From Sinorhizobium psoraleae (GTDB lineage Bacteria; Pseudomonadota; Alphaproteobacteria; Rhizobiales; Rhizobiaceae), in contig NZ_JABEKV010000004.1 in assembly GCF_013283645.1 (NCBI RefSeq), positions 796,889 through 860,888 of the forward strand: DNA of 64,000 bases, read 5' to 3'. Below the pieces are notes generated by a model, which was given only the letters and a program-made list of their open reading frames with translations, ran no database searches and was not told where the DNA came from. Both the position numbers and the translations under genes were made by a program. Shown piece by piece: positions 1-9,811 of the stretch. Each line of letters begins with the position of its first letter. The stretch's first letter is position 1.

Positions 1-198
1 AGGCGGCAAAGCGGCCGCCGATGTTTTCTGGTAGAATGGCTTTTCAAGCCCCATGTTAACGTTTATAAGCCGCATCCGCGAAGTCATCGGCTCGGGGCGG
101 GCGCGACGGCTTGGATCATCGAAATCCGAATACCGGGCGGTTTGAATGCCGCCGGCGCTACGTGCGCGGGCCCCCGCGTCAGACAACAGGTGATGGAA

Positions 199-1572
199 AT
201 GGCACAGACTTGGACTCCGAACAGCTGGCGGCAGAAACCCATTCAGCAGGTGCCGGATTATCCGGAACTCGCAGCGCTCGAGGCAGTGGAAGCACGCCTG
301 GCGAAATATCCGCCGCTGGTCTTTGCCGGCGAGGCGCGGCGTCTGAAGACTGCTCTTGCCAATGTTGCCGAGGGCCGCGGTTTCCTGCTGCAGGGCGGCG
401 ACTGCGCGGAAAGCTTCGCCGAGCACGGCGCAGACACCATCCGCGACTTCTTCCGCGCCTTCCTGCAGATGGCCGTCGTTCTGACCTTCGGCGCACAGCA
501 GCCGGTCGTCAAGGTCGGCCGCATCGCCGGCCAGTTCGCCAAGCCGCGCTCCTCGGGCGTCGAGAAGCAGGGTGACGTGACGCTGCCGAGCTACCGCGGC
601 GACATCATCAACGGCATCGAGTTCACGGAAGAGGCCCGCGTGCCCAATCCGGAGCGGCAGATCATGGCTTACCGGCAGTCCGCCGCGACGCTGAACCTGC
701 TGCGCGCCTTCGCAATGGGCGGCTACGCCAATCTCGAAAACGTGCATCAATGGATGCTGGGCTTCGTCAAGGACAGCCCGCAGGCAGAGCGTTACCGCAA
801 GCTCGCCGACCGGATCTCCGAGACGATGGATTTCATGAAGGCGATCGGCATCACCTCGGAAAACCATCCGAGCCTGCGCGAGACCGATTTCTTCACCAGC
901 CACGAGGCGCTGCTGCTTGGCTACGAGCAGGCGCTTACCCGCGTCGACTCGACCTCCGGCGACTGGTATGCGACCTCCGGCCACATGATCTGGATCGGCG
1001 ACCGCACCCGTCAGGCCGACCATGCCCATGTCGAATACTGCCGTGGCATCAAGAACCCGCTCGGCCTCAAGTGCGGCCCGTCGCTGACCGCCGACGGCCT
1101 GCTGGAACTGATCGACCTGCTCAATCCGGCAAACGAGGCAGGCCGCTTGACCCTGATCTGCCGTTTCGGTCACGACAAGGTGGCCGAGCATCTGCCGCGC
1201 CTCATCCGCGCCGTCGAGCGCGAGGGCAAGAAGGTCGTGTGGTCCTGCGATCCGATGCACGGCAACACGATCACGCTCAACAACTACAAGACCCGGCCCT
1301 TCGAGCGGATCCTGTCGGAAGTCGAAAGCTTCTTCCAGATTCACCGTGCGGAAGGCACGCATCCGGGCGGCATCCACATCGAGATGACCGGCAACGACGT
1401 CACCGAATGCACCGGCGGCGCTCGTGCGCTTTCCGGCGACGATCTTGCCGACCGCTACCACACCCATTGCGATCCGCGCCTGAATGCGGATCAGGCTCTC
1501 GAACTTGCCTTCCTGCTCGCCGAGCGCATGAAGGGTGGCCGCGACGAGAAGAAGATGGTCGTCAACGGCTGA
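199..1572 (+). CDS. Class II 3-deoxy-7-phosphoheptulonate (DAHP) synthase
   Basis: Condenses phosphoenolpyruvate and erythrose-4-phosphate to DAHP, the first committed step of the shikimate pathway, in the cytosol. The 457-residue product has the plant/bacterial class II (AroA-II) character: the QGGDCAESF segment, the WIGDRTR region, the KCGPS motif and a C-terminal DPMHGN metal/substrate loop are all visible. The length is normal for class II enzymes. The ATG at 199 is chosen because the conserved N-terminus ([11 protein letters not shown]) begins there and AGGTG lies just upstream; an in-frame ATG at 193 is almost as good. The gene stands alone and is followed by a RIME-like repeat and then a strong terminator. 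It is annotated aroF or aroG in different rhizobia, so no symbol is given. Confidence 0.95.
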   Translation: MAQTWTPNSWRQKPIQQVPDYPELAALEAVEARLAKYPPLVFAGEARRLKTALANVAEGRGFLLQGGDCAESFAEHGADTIRDFFRAFLQMAVVLTFGAQQPVVKVGRIAGQFAKPRSSGVEKQGDVTLPSYRGDIINGIEFTEEARVPNPERQIMAYRQSAATLNLLRAFAMGGYANLENVHQWMLGFVKDSPQAERYRKLADRISETMDFMKAIGITSENHPSLRETDFFTSHEALLLGYEQALTRVDSTSGDWYATSGHMIWIGDRTRQADHAHVEYCRGIKNPLGLKCGPSLTADGLLELIDLLNPANEAGRLTLICRFGHDKVAEHLPRLIRAVEREGKKVVWSCDPMHGNTITLNNYKTRPFERILSEVESFFQIHRAEGTHPGGIHIEMTGNDVTECTGGARALSGDDLADRYHTHCDPRLNADQALELAFLLAERMKGGRDEKKMVVNG

Positions 1573-1581
1573 CCGGAAGAG

Positions 1582-1694
1582 TGTAGTGCTACGGCATGTG
1601 TCCTTAAATCGAGTGGATTTAAGGACAGGAACATGCAGAGATCAAAGTGCCACTGCGACCTTGGCGCGTCTGAAAAGACGCACGGCGCTGTGGT
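1582..1694 (+). repeat. RIME-like intergenic mosaic repeat, copy 1
   Basis: About 110 bp with two palindromes. The first runs from GCATGTGTCCTTAAATC to its complement ending in AACATGC (1594-1636). The second is GCGTCT-GAAA-AGACGC (1666-1681). Related copies occur at 16269, 23824, 36498, 41875, 42618 and 61798. The size and two-palindrome layout match the RIME elements known from Sinorhizobium. Confidence 0.85.
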
Positions 1695-1737
1695 TCAAAA
1701 TTTCTGAACGACCAGCGCGTCATCTGAATTTGACAGA

Positions 1738-1773
1738 GCCGGGCCAGCCGATAAAGCTGGCCCGGCTTTTTTT
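1738..1773 (+). terminator. Strong rho-independent terminator
   Basis: A perfect 11-bp stem (GCCGGGCCAGC / GCTGGCCCGGC) with a 7-nt loop is followed by seven T residues. It lies 165 nt after the DAHP synthase stop, beyond the repeat, and probably ends that transcript. The GFA gene 30 nt further on would then need its own promoter. Confidence 0.9.
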
Positions 1774-1801
1774 CGACTTGGAAATGGGGATGGGGGACAG
1801 A

Positions 1802-2197
1802 ATGGAGACTCATGAAGGCGGCTGCCTTTGCGGCGCTGTGCGGTTCAAGACGCGCGGGAAGCTCAGAGAGATCATCTTCTGCCATTGCTCGCAGTGCAGG
1901 AAACAGACAGGTCTCTATTACGCCGCCACGAATGTGCAGAACAGCGACATCGATGTCGAAGGGGCGGACAATGTCACCTGGTATCGTTCGAGCCCGGAAG
2001 CGCAGCGCGGCTTTTGCCGGTCCTGCGGATCGGCGCTTTTCTGGAAAGCCGATGGACTCGACTATACGTCGATCCTTGCAGGCACATTCGAGACGCCGAC
2101 GCGGCTCGAACCCGGCTATCATATCTACTGCGCGGACAAGGGCGATTATTACGAAATCGACGACCGCTTGCCGCAGTTTGCCCAAGGGCGCGGTTGA
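1802..2197 (+). CDS. GFA-family (CENP-V/GFA domain) zinc-binding protein
   Basis: A small cytosolic protein of 131 residues from the family named after glutathione-dependent formaldehyde-activating enzyme. The zinc-binding cysteines are evident: GGCLCGAV near the N-terminus, CHCSQCRK in the middle and FCRSCGSALFW towards the end. Almost the whole protein is the GFA domain. Members are mostly of unknown substrate, so formaldehyde activation should not be assumed. The ATG at 1802 is taken because the family domain starts within four residues of it and a GGGGGAC purine tract sits just upstream. It is convergent with the next gene. Confidence 0.85.
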   Translation: METHEGGCLCGAVRFKTRGKLREIIFCHCSQCRKQTGLYYAATNVQNSDIDVEGADNVTWYRSSPEAQRGFCRSCGSALFWKADGLDYTSILAGTFETPTRLEPGYHIYCADKGDYYEIDDRLPQFAQGRG

Positions 2198-2207
2198 CGG
2201 GACCAGC

Positions 2208-3113
2208 CTATGGAGCCGGTTCCGTGGCCGCCCGCTCGAAAGCGCTCGCCAACGCTTCGAACTTGACGGCCTGCCAGAAGACATACTCGTCGATCAACTG
2301 TTCACTCAGCCAGAACCGGCCCCGCGTGCCGTCATCAGGCCTGCCGATGAAGCCGGACTTTTCTGCGTTTGAAAACAGCCGGCGGACATGGGTGTTCGAT
2401 ATCAGGTAATGCTCGGCGAGCGTCGCCAGATTGACGTTGATCCAAACTTTTCCGTCGACCGGAACAAGGCTTGACGGGCGCGCCATCAGGTCATCGAGCA
2501 GTATGCCGCCAGACTCCGACCAGACGAAGACGGCAACCCCTTGTGGAGGCTGCGTCCATTTCCTGTCAGCGAGGAGGCGCCGGGCCGCAAGCGGCTGAGC
2601 ACGTTCAAAAATGGCCATATCGGCCTCTATGCGTTCCACCCTGGTTCCGCCGTCCAGCAGGTCGAGCGTCGTCATCTGGCTCTTGAACCAGAGCTGCATC
2701 GCATGCTGGCTGATTTCCGTCGGCTCAAGCGGGCGCGTCCTCCTCGTCCGCCCGCCGTTGGTCGGGCGGAGCATTTTATAGGCGACCAATTCGGCAAGAA
2801 AGGCTGTCGCGGTGTTGCGGCTCGCACCGCCGGTATCGCGCATCAGCTTCAGCAAGCGTGCCGCCGTGACGCCAGAGTCGGGATTGTTGCGGTCGCGTTC
2901 GAGGTGGAGCGCATAGGCCGCGTGGGTCAGCATCCACTTCTGGTGGGCCGCCACCATGCGTGCGACGCGGGGGAAGAGGTCATTCACCGCTATCAGGTTG
3001 CGTGCACCGACCTGCAGGACCGACCGAAATTCCGGGTTCTGCAGCAATGCCTCCACCGTGAAACCGGGTGGGCTCTTTTGCTCGACGCTTTCCTTCCCCG
3101 CAACCTGCTGCAT
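2208..3113 (-). CDS. Uncharacterised protein, possible winged-helix regulator
   Basis: About 301 residues, not confidently recognised. It has no signal peptide or membrane segment. Two stretches look like helix-turn-helix or winged-helix folds: around ARLLKLMRDTGGASRNTATAFLAELV in the first half, and LAEHYLISNTHVRRLFSNAEKSG followed by a basic wing-like GRPDDGTRGRF near the C-terminus. This suggests DNA binding, but it is inference. The ATG at 3113 (protein MQQVAG) was chosen; the frame is open to a GTG at 3179 with no better ribosome-binding site. It is convergent with the GFA gene, whose stop is 10 nt away, and stands alone otherwise. Confidence 0.6.
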   Translation of the reverse strand: MQQVAGKESVEQKSPPGFTVEALLQNPEFRSVLQVGARNLIAVNDLFPRVARMVAAHQKWMLTHAAYALHLERDRNNPDSGVTAARLLKLMRDTGGASRNTATAFLAELVAYKMLRPTNGGRTRRTRPLEPTEISQHAMQLWFKSQMTTLDLLDGGTRVERIEADMAIFERAQPLAARRLLADRKWTQPPQGVAVFVWSESGGILLDDLMARPSSLVPVDGKVWINVNLATLAEHYLISNTHVRRLFSNAEKSGFIGRPDDGTRGRFWLSEQLIDEYVFWQAVKFEALASAFERAATEPAP

Positions 3114-3362
3114 CTGCACGCATGTCCCCAAGGGCGCTGCATCGGAACATGGCAATCGACGCGTGTTCCGGGGCAACACACAGCTCGCTCTGGTCGTTCA
3201 CTAGCATTCCTACCTTGCGCCGAACGTGCAAGTCCGTTGTTTTGTTCAGACGAAATTTCCGCACGCCACGCCCGCAGTGGCGGCAGTTTGCCGATCGACT
3301 GGCTGAACACGCATCACGTTCACGCCGGCCATGTCATCGCGGCCAGTCGCTGCCAATGCCTG

Positions 3363-5096
3363 TCATTGGACCAGAACCGGTCGCTGGCACTTGACGCCGG
3401 TGACGCGCACATCGGCCTCGCCGACACGGACGCCGACCAATAGCAGCAGGTTGTAAAGCAGCTCGTCGACGGGTGCAGTGACGGAGCCCAGCGTCTGCGC
3501 CAGTGCCTGCTGCAGCAATGCCGGCGTTGCCAGCGACAGAGGCCCCACATGGATCTCGGCGTTCAGGTTGTTGAGCAGGGTTTTGGTGGTCGAGGTGAGA
3601 ATATCCTTCGTCGATACGCTCTTGATCGTCCGCGACACGACTTCGTTCGGGCTGAAGCTCAGGCGCGACGCCTGAAGGTTCTTGGATTCGACATGGGCGA
3701 TGGCGTCAATCTTGAGGACGGTCGCATCCACGAGACGCGCAGGCGTCACCCTCGCATCGGAAGAGAAGCTCGCGAGGACAGTGGGGTCGACGTCGCCGAT
3801 GGCGATTTCGGCGATGCCGGGCACTGCATCGACGACAACAGCCGCGTTCTCCGGCGTTCGGCCGTAACAGCGAATGTCCGACAGCTTCGCTTCCGCATGG
3901 GCAAGCTCCACATAGATCGGCAGCCGGATGCGGATTCCGGCGAGGGCTGCGAGACCATCGACCCCGATCTCGACGGCAAGGCGCGTCTGTGCCGTGCGCA
4001 CGGCGGCTCCGGGGGCGCCCAGGCGGTGGCTCGGGGTTTCCACCGGCGGTTCGCCGATCGCGAGCTTGACCTTCGCCGACGCGATACCCGGAAGACCGGC
4101 AACGGCATCCAGGGCAACCTGTCGGTCGCCATTGGCGATCGCTGCGGCCGCGGAAACGAGCTGCAAGGCGCTGACCTTCATCGCCCAATCCGATCCGGCA
4201 TCGACGCTCAGGCTCTTCTTCGGGTCGATATTGAGGACCTGGGCCAGCGTGAAGGTCTGATTGTTGTCGGCGGCGGCGAGTTCGATCGCTTTCAGAGCGG
4301 AGGTAACGGTGCCGGACAGACCCTGCACAAGTCTCATCGACGCGAGCAACTGCGGCATCGTCAAATCGGCCGTCAGCACGTCCTCGTAGGATGCAGCGGT
4401 CAGGTTCAGGCGGGTGGCGATTATCTTCAGGAAAGGCTGGACATCGATATCGGCATCGATCAGCGCTTCGTAGTCCATCACCTTGAGCGAGACGGTGGTG
4501 CCAAGCATCTGTCCGAGAACGGCGTTCAGCAAGCCGCCATTGAGGCTGGCAAGTCGGGACCCCACGGAAAAGGCCGCGACCTTGGAGCTGGCAGCGGTAC
4601 CCGTGACGCTCAGATCCGGCGGGCCGCTGAACATCGCGGCGAGGTAGAGGTCTCCCTTCTTTTCGAGAGTGACCTGGACCGCGTCGGCGGGGACCGCGTC
4701 CTTCATGAAGCGTTGGGCCGCAGCGATTGCGGGATCGGGGACATACCGGCCGCGTACGATGGTCGCCACGCCCTTGGCCGCAGTCTCGACGTCGTTCGGC
4801 AGCACCTTGCCGTCGACCGTCATCAGGCCCGCGGATGTCGATACGGCGTAGTCGAGGCCGTTGTTCTTGAAGTGGGCCAGCACGGCGTCATCCGCCGAAC
4901 CGACATTGGCGGCGGCGGCGATTGCCGCGAGGTCGGCCACGGATTGCATGTCCTGCTTTTGCAGCGTGAGATAACCGTAATCGACGCCAAGTGCCATGGA
5001 CGTGATGACGAGCGGCATCACCAAAGCGGCCGAAATACCGACGTTAGCGTCTCTGGCTTTCATGAAGTGGCGCATCTGCGCTGTCCTGATCGGCAT
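3363..5096 (-). CDS. TadG-like pilus-assembly family protein (Flp/Tad type)
   Basis: A 577-residue protein with an N-terminal hydrophobic segment at about residues 15-35 (NVGISAALVMPLVITSMALGVDYG), typical of the TadG/TadE pseudopilin-like class, followed by an alanine-rich exported region. The segment QKQDMQSVADLAAIAAA after the membrane anchor is the usual TadG signature ('LQ-DAADLAALAAA'). The start at 5096 is one base beyond the stop of the upstream TadE-like gene (TGA-A-ATG), so the two are translationally coupled. No other tad genes (CpaF, TadB, TadC, Flp) are present in the window. The role is probably in envelope or pilus biogenesis, but this is inferred from the family. Confidence 0.75.
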   Translation of the reverse strand: MPIRTAQMRHFMKARDANVGISAALVMPLVITSMALGVDYGYLTLQKQDMQSVADLAAIAAAANVGSADDAVLAHFKNNGLDYAVSTSAGLMTVDGKVLPNDVETAAKGVATIVRGRYVPDPAIAAAQRFMKDAVPADAVQVTLEKKGDLYLAAMFSGPPDLSVTGTAASSKVAAFSVGSRLASLNGGLLNAVLGQMLGTTVSLKVMDYEALIDADIDVQPFLKIIATRLNLTAASYEDVLTADLTMPQLLASMRLVQGLSGTVTSALKAIELAAADNNQTFTLAQVLNIDPKKSLSVDAGSDWAMKVSALQLVSAAAAIANGDRQVALDAVAGLPGIASAKVKLAIGEPPVETPSHRLGAPGAAVRTAQTRLAVEIGVDGLAALAGIRIRLPIYVELAHAEAKLSDIRCYGRTPENAAVVVDAVPGIAEIAIGDVDPTVLASFSSDARVTPARLVDATVLKIDAIAHVESKNLQASRLSFSPNEVVSRTIKSVSTKDILTSTTKTLLNNLNAEIHVGPLSLATPALLQQALAQTLGSVTAPVDELLYNLLLLVGVRVGEADVRVTGVKCQRPVLVQ

Positions 5097-5097
5097 T

Positions 5098-5520
5098 TCA
5101 GATGCCTCCCACGCGTATTGTCGCGTAACGCTCGATCTGCTCGCCCGGCAGCGCAAAGGTGAAAAGACTCCAGATGGGGAGGTCGCTCGCGTCGTATTTG
5201 ATCGTGACGGTGAATTGGTTGGCGTTGTTTTGGTCGTCGCGGACCGTCACGTTCATCTGCGAGGACTTGATGAACGTCTGGTTCATCGTTGTCGTGCGGA
5301 TGTAATCGATCGCGAGCTGTTCCCGTTCCTCCTCCGAGAGGCCGGCGATCGCCGTGCGCGCGGCATCCGCGGCGATCTGCTGAATCGAATGCGCTGCGCT
5401 CAGATAGATCCCGTAGGCAATCAGGGTCAGCACACACATGAAAAAGAGCGGTGCTATCACCGCAAATTCTATCGCGGCAGCGCCCTCACGGCGGCCGAGT
5501 AGACGCTTGAGAACCGACAT
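5098..5520 (-). CDS. TadE-like minor pilin family protein
   Basis: A 140-residue protein beginning MSVLKRLLGRREG, followed by a TadE hydrophobic helix with the conserved Glu (GAAAIEFAVIAPLFF) at about residues 14-35. The prepilin-like basic leader, a Gly just before the hydrophobic segment and the Glu five residues into it (G-A-A-A-I-E) fit processing by a TadV/CpaA-type prepilin peptidase. The frame opens further upstream to 5628, but the ATG at 5520 gives the family N-terminus and has a GGGGAG tract about 10 nt upstream. It is the first gene of a two-gene operon with the TadG-like gene. Confidence 0.8.
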   Translation of the reverse strand: MSVLKRLLGRREGAAAIEFAVIAPLFFMCVLTLIAYGIYLSAAHSIQQIAADAARTAIAGLSEEEREQLAIDYIRTTTMNQTFIKSSQMNVTVRDDQNNANQFTVTIKYDASDLPIWSLFTFALPGEQIERYATIRVGGI

Positions 5521-5640
5521 ACCAGCAGCATCTCCCCAGTTGCGTACCTTCAATCTCCCTGCATTTTCAGGTTGCGCGTCAAACGTTAACTTAACTCCCA
5601 TAAGTTGTACACCTCTCCGATGGTTCACGGAAAGTTTAAA

Positions 5641-5936
5641 TTTTACGTTGAATTAGAGATAATGCATGTTGATGCGATGCGCCGCGGACAGGCCGCTCCG
5701 CAGAGGAACGCTAGTTGTCGGTCCATTTCCGCTGCGAACGGCAACGCTTGGACTGCGCTATCCTGTGACTGAGTTTGGCAAGGTCGAAACGCGGTGCGGC
5801 GATCTCGCGAAGCAGCACGTCATTGACTTGTGGTGAAGCACGACCAATTCGACCTCGGTCGCGAGAATGGCGACCGGCGAAAGCGTGAGAGGCTTCGTCA
5901 GCGGCCGAGGGAGATTGCGCCTCGGCCGTCGAGATC
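5641..5936. other. Intergenic stretch, no gene supported
   Basis: About 300 bases between the divergent TadE promoter side and the 3' end of the LtaS-like gene. The left 60 bases are AT-rich and probably hold the TadE promoter. A perfect 9-bp inverted repeat (CGGCCGAGG / CCTCGGCCG, 5902-5928) lies just past the LtaS-like stop. It could be a terminator for that gene, although no T-run follows. Confidence 0.5.
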
Positions 5937-7877
5937 TCAGGAGCCCACGGGGAAGAGTTCGGCGTGGGACTTGAAGAAGCGTTCGGTGCTGTACCGCTTG
6001 CCGAACATCATGTCGTGCTGGAGGAAGCGGTAATCGCGCAAGGACGCGGGTATCTTCGGCTGCCGCGACCACTCGGCAATGTCCTTGCCGTTCTTGCGAA
6101 CCACCATATAGCGGTCGAGGATGCGGTACTGATCGTAAACCTTACCGAGGAAGCCGGTGTAATAGGGGTGCTCGTAGCCGGCCTGCTTGAGGATCTGATA
6201 GGAAAGGAAGGCCGGGCTGATCGTTCCGATGTTCTTCTTCGGGCCGGTCTTGTTCGACCAGACGACGAGCGGCGTTTCATGCTGCGCCTTCATCTGCTCC
6301 TTCGTACCCTTGCGCGACGCCGTCACGTCGTTCATGTAACCGGTATTGGTGTAGACGGTGTTGAGCGGCGGCAGATGATCGCCGAAGAGCACGATGATCG
6401 TCTCGCGGTCGCGGTTCTTCGCCCAGTCCATCAGCATTTTCAGGCTGTCGTCCGCTTCCTTGATGCCCTGCGCATAGGTAGCGAGCACCTGGCGGTCACT
6501 TTCGGGGAGATTGCCTTCGACCTTGATCGTGTTCTTCGCATAGCGGTTCGGCTCATAGGGGCCGTGGCCCTGCAGTGTCACCGTAAAGAAGAAGAAGGGG
6601 TCCTCCATGGCATCCGCCTGGCGCATGATTTCCTTCGTCAGCGCTTCATCCGAAGCAAAGATGCCGCGCTTCTGCATCACCGGCAGGTTCTCTTCCGACC
6701 GGAACGTGTCGAAGCCAAAGGCCTTGTAGACGGCGGTGCGGTTCCAGAACCAGCCCTGGAAGGGGTGGATGGCGCGCGAGACATAGCCTTCGCTGCGGAA
6801 GAAGGTCGCCAGCGAGGGGATCGGGTTGCGGATATATTGCTGGTAGGGAATGCTGCCATAGGGCAGGAACGCATTCGAAAACCCGGTCAGCGCCTCGAAT
6901 TCGACATTGGCGGTCATGCCGCCGAACTCCGGCGAGAAGACGTTGCCCACCTGCATCTCGCGGACCGTCGGCATCGGGTCGGGCGAAAGCTTCACATTTG
7001 GAAGACGGGTCGGATCCCAGAAGGATTCGCTCATGAGCACGATCACGTCCGGCTTTCCGCGATGCGTCGTTCCGGCAGGCGTCGGCTTGACCGGAATGCG
7101 GTCGATCGCATCGGCCATATAGCCCGCAGGCGCGTTGACATTGGCCATCGGCAGGTTGATCGCGAAGGCAAGCGCAAAGCCGTTGTGGCGATAGTTCTCG
7201 GTCTGGTCCCACATGATGGGAATGACCCTCAGCCGGTCGCGGATCCACGAGAATTGGTTGTAATCCATGATCTGCCAGAAGGCGATGAGCAGGGGCAGGG
7301 CGAAGGCGGCGCGAACGATACGCTCCTTGCGCGTCAGCTTGGGGAAGTTCCGCCACGCATAGCGCAGGAGCAGGCCGATAACGGCGACCATGGCGATCAG
7401 CCCCAGGACGACGCCAAAGGCGGTCCACGGCCGGTCTTTAACGAGAACCGGCATCAGCTCCATGATTTGCCGGCCGAAGAGAAAATCGGTCGGATAAAGC
7501 GGATCGGAGAGGAAGACTTGCTTCTGTTGGCAGACAAAGGCCGGAAGAACGGCGAGCGGCACGACCAACAGGCCCGCCTTGTGCTCGCGGCCGAACAGCG
7601 CATCGATTGCGAGCAGAACGAGGAAGAATGCCGCAACCGTCGTCCAGGCCGGACGCATGGGATCGATGAAATAGGCGACGGTATCGGCAATGGATTGGCG
7701 TACGATCAGCTCGATCGCGAACACAAGCGCTGCAGCAATGAAAAGAGAGAGGAACGCGCTGCGCGTGCCGGCCAGTGTCTTGGCGCTTCTGACGGAGGAG
7801 CCAGACCTATCGACATAGGCCTGGGAGCGTCTCGCGGCGGCGGAATCGATACTGGCCAAGAGCTTCTCCAATTTCAT
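5937..7877 (-). CDS. LtaS/MdoB-like phosphoglycerol transferase (sulfatase superfamily)
   Basis: A membrane enzyme of 646 residues: an N-terminal block of about five transmembrane helices (roughly residues 40-230) and a periplasmic sulfatase-fold domain. Metal and catalytic signatures are visible: the MSESFWDP strand, the FGGMTANVEFEALTG segment carrying the likely Thr nucleophile, and FGDHLPPL. In Gram-negative bacteria, LtaS/OpgB/CgmB-type enzymes move phosphoglycerol from phosphatidylglycerol onto periplasmic glucans. In a rhizobium, cyclic beta-1,2-glucan is the plausible acceptor, but that is inference. The ATG at 7877 follows GGACGAAAG; an in-frame TTG five codons upstream is less likely. 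It is a single gene, divergent from nadE. Confidence 0.8.
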   Translation of the reverse strand: MKLEKLLASIDSAAARRSQAYVDRSGSSVRSAKTLAGTRSAFLSLFIAAALVFAIELIVRQSIADTVAYFIDPMRPAWTTVAAFFLVLLAIDALFGREHKAGLLVVPLAVLPAFVCQQKQVFLSDPLYPTDFLFGRQIMELMPVLVKDRPWTAFGVVLGLIAMVAVIGLLLRYAWRNFPKLTRKERIVRAAFALPLLIAFWQIMDYNQFSWIRDRLRVIPIMWDQTENYRHNGFALAFAINLPMANVNAPAGYMADAIDRIPVKPTPAGTTHRGKPDVIVLMSESFWDPTRLPNVKLSPDPMPTVREMQVGNVFSPEFGGMTANVEFEALTGFSNAFLPYGSIPYQQYIRNPIPSLATFFRSEGYVSRAIHPFQGWFWNRTAVYKAFGFDTFRSEENLPVMQKRGIFASDEALTKEIMRQADAMEDPFFFFTVTLQGHGPYEPNRYAKNTIKVEGNLPESDRQVLATYAQGIKEADDSLKMLMDWAKNRDRETIIVLFGDHLPPLNTVYTNTGYMNDVTASRKGTKEQMKAQHETPLVVWSNKTGPKKNIGTISPAFLSYQILKQAGYEHPYYTGFLGKVYDQYRILDRYMVVRKNGKDIAEWSRQPKIPASLRDYRFLQHDMMFGKRYSTERFFKSHAELFPVGS

Positions 7878-8126
7878 AAATCTTTCGTCCAACTGTCATA
7901 CGACTGTCATCTTGAACGGGGGATGAATGGGTAAACCAGCTTGGTTGGTTGCAAGTTCCGCGCGCGGCAAAAGATCGTCGTCTCCCCGCGTAAGGGGCGG
8001 GAAACGCAGAATTTTTCGGAATTTTTAAGTTGATTGCGATTGGCTGTGGGTTTTTTGTCGCGGTATGCGATAGAACATGCCGTACGTCAGAAAGTATTCG
8101 CTGAGAAAAGACCGACAGGCCCGCTC

Positions 8127-9809
8127 ATGACTGCACAGAATGCCGTTCCCTCGACGCTACGGATCGCCGTGGCCCAGCTCAATCCAACGGTCGGCGACAT
8201 CGCCGGCAATCTGGCGAAGGCACGCGAGGCGCGCGCGGATGCGGCGCGCCAGGATGCCGATTTGCTGGTGTTCACCGAACTCTTCATCTCTGGCTACCCG
8301 CCCGAGGATCTCGTGCTGAAACCTGCGTTTCTGAAGGCCTGCTTGCAGGCTGTCGAGAAGTTCGCCGCTGAAACGGCTGATGGCGGGCCGGGCGTCGTCA
8401 TCGGCTTCCCCCGTCAGGCCGGAGCGCTCCGCCATAATTCGATCGCCGTCCTGGATGGAGGCAAGATCATCGCGATCCGCGACAAGGTGGATCTGCCGAA
8501 TTACGGGGAGTTCGACGAAAAGCGCGTGTTCGACGCCGGAGGAATGCCCGGTCCCGTCAACTTCCGCGGCGTGCGCATCGGCATACCGATCTGCGAGGAT
8601 ATCTGGGGCGATCTCGGCGTCTGCGAGACCCTCAAGGAAAGCGGCGCCGAAATCCTGCTTTCCCCGAACGGTTCGCCCTATTATCGCGGCAAGGTCGATG
8701 TCCGCCATCAGGTTGTCCTGAAACAGGTCATCGAGACCGGCCTGCCGATGATCTATGCCAACCAGCTCGGCGGACAGGACGAGCTCATCTTCGACGGTGC
8801 GAGCTTCGCCTTCAATGCGGACAAGTCGCTGGCCTTCCAGATGAGCCAGTTCGAGGAAGCGGTCGCGGTCTCGGAATGGAGGCGAGGCGAAGACGGATGG
8901 GCTTCGTCCAACGGGCTCAATTCGCGCATCCCGGAAAGCGAAGAGGCGGATTACCGCGCCTGCATGCTGGGCCTCAGGGACTACGTCAACAAGAACGGCT
9001 TCAAGAATGTCGTGCTCGGCCTTTCGGGCGGCATCGATTCGGCGATCTGCACGGCGCTAGCGGTTGATGCACTTGGCGAGGAGCGTGTGCGCACGGTGAT
9101 GCTGCCTTACCGATATACGTCGCAAGAATCGCTGAAGGACGCCGAGGCCTGCGCCAAGGCGCTCGGCTGCCGCTACGATATCGTTGCCATCGAGGAGCCG
9201 GTCGAGGGCTTCCTCAGCGCGCTCTCGGATGCATTCGAGGGCACCGAATCCGGGATCACGGAGGAGAACCTCCAGAGCCGCACGCGCGGGACGATCCTGA
9301 TGGCGATCTCCAACAAGTTCGGTTCGATGGTGGTCACGACCGGCAACAAGTCCGAGATGTCGGTCGGCTACGCCACGCTCTATGGCGACATGAACGGCGG
9401 CTTCAACCCGATCAAGGATCTCTACAAGATGCAGGTCTATGCCCTTTCGCGCTGGCGCAACAGTGCGGTGCCGCCGGGCGCGCTCGGGCCTTCGGGTGAA
9501 GTCATCCCGCAGAACATCATCGACAAGGCCCCATCCGCCGAACTTCGGCCGAACCAGACCGACCAGGATTCGCTGCCTCCCTATCCGGTGCTCGACGACA
9601 TCCTCGAATGCCTCGTGGAGAAGGAGATGAGCACCGAGGAAATCGTCGCCCGCGGGCATGACGAGCCGACGGTCCATCGCATCGAACACCTGCTTTACAT
9701 TGCCGAATACAAGCGCCGACAGTCGGCTCCGGGCGTGAAGATCACCAAGAAGAACTTCGGTCGCGACCGGCGCTACCCGATTACCAATCGCTTCCGTGAC
9801 AGGGGGTAG
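8127..9809 (+). CDS. nadE: Glutamine-dependent NAD(+) synthetase
   Basis: Amidates nicotinic acid adenine dinucleotide to NAD using ATP and glutamine. The 560-residue protein has two domains. The N-terminal nitrilase-type glutaminase (about 10-260) shows the Glu-Lys-Cys triad at E51 ([14 protein letters not shown]), K120 ([14 protein letters not shown]) and C156 (PICEDIW). The C-terminal synthetase carries the PP-loop SGGIDS near residues 300-305. The length is normal for the bacterial two-domain form. The ATG at 8127 was chosen because the nitrilase domain starts a few residues later; the frame is open upstream without a convincing start. The propeller gene starts 2 nt after its stop, indicating an operon. 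Confidence 0.95.
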   Translation: MTAQNAVPSTLRIAVAQLNPTVGDIAGNLAKAREARADAARQDADLLVFTELFISGYPPEDLVLKPAFLKACLQAVEKFAAETADGGPGVVIGFPRQAGALRHNSIAVLDGGKIIAIRDKVDLPNYGEFDEKRVFDAGGMPGPVNFRGVRIGIPICEDIWGDLGVCETLKESGAEILLSPNGSPYYRGKVDVRHQVVLKQVIETGLPMIYANQLGGQDELIFDGASFAFNADKSLAFQMSQFEEAVAVSEWRRGEDGWASSNGLNSRIPESEEADYRACMLGLRDYVNKNGFKNVVLGLSGGIDSAICTALAVDALGEERVRTVMLPYRYTSQESLKDAEACAKALGCRYDIVAIEEPVEGFLSALSDAFEGTESGITEENLQSRTRGTILMAISNKFGSMVVTTGNKSEMSVGYATLYGDMNGGFNPIKDLYKMQVYALSRWRNSAVPPGALGPSGEVIPQNIIDKAPSAELRPNQTDQDSLPPYPVLDDILECLVEKEMSTEEIVARGHDEPTVHRIEHLLYIAEYKRRQSAPGVKITKKNFGRDRRYPITNRFRDRG

Positions 9810-9811
9810 TG

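Noticed and set aside
111..575. 154-codon plus-strand frame overlapping the start of the DAHP synthase
   Set aside because: Out-of-frame shadow; extreme Arg/Gly content and no start site better than that of the synthase.
5964..7934. Long open frame on the plus strand opposite the LtaS-like gene (656 codons)
   Set aside because: It is the antisense shadow of a clearly recognised sulfatase-fold gene; its translation is rich in His, Arg and Gly with no family motif.
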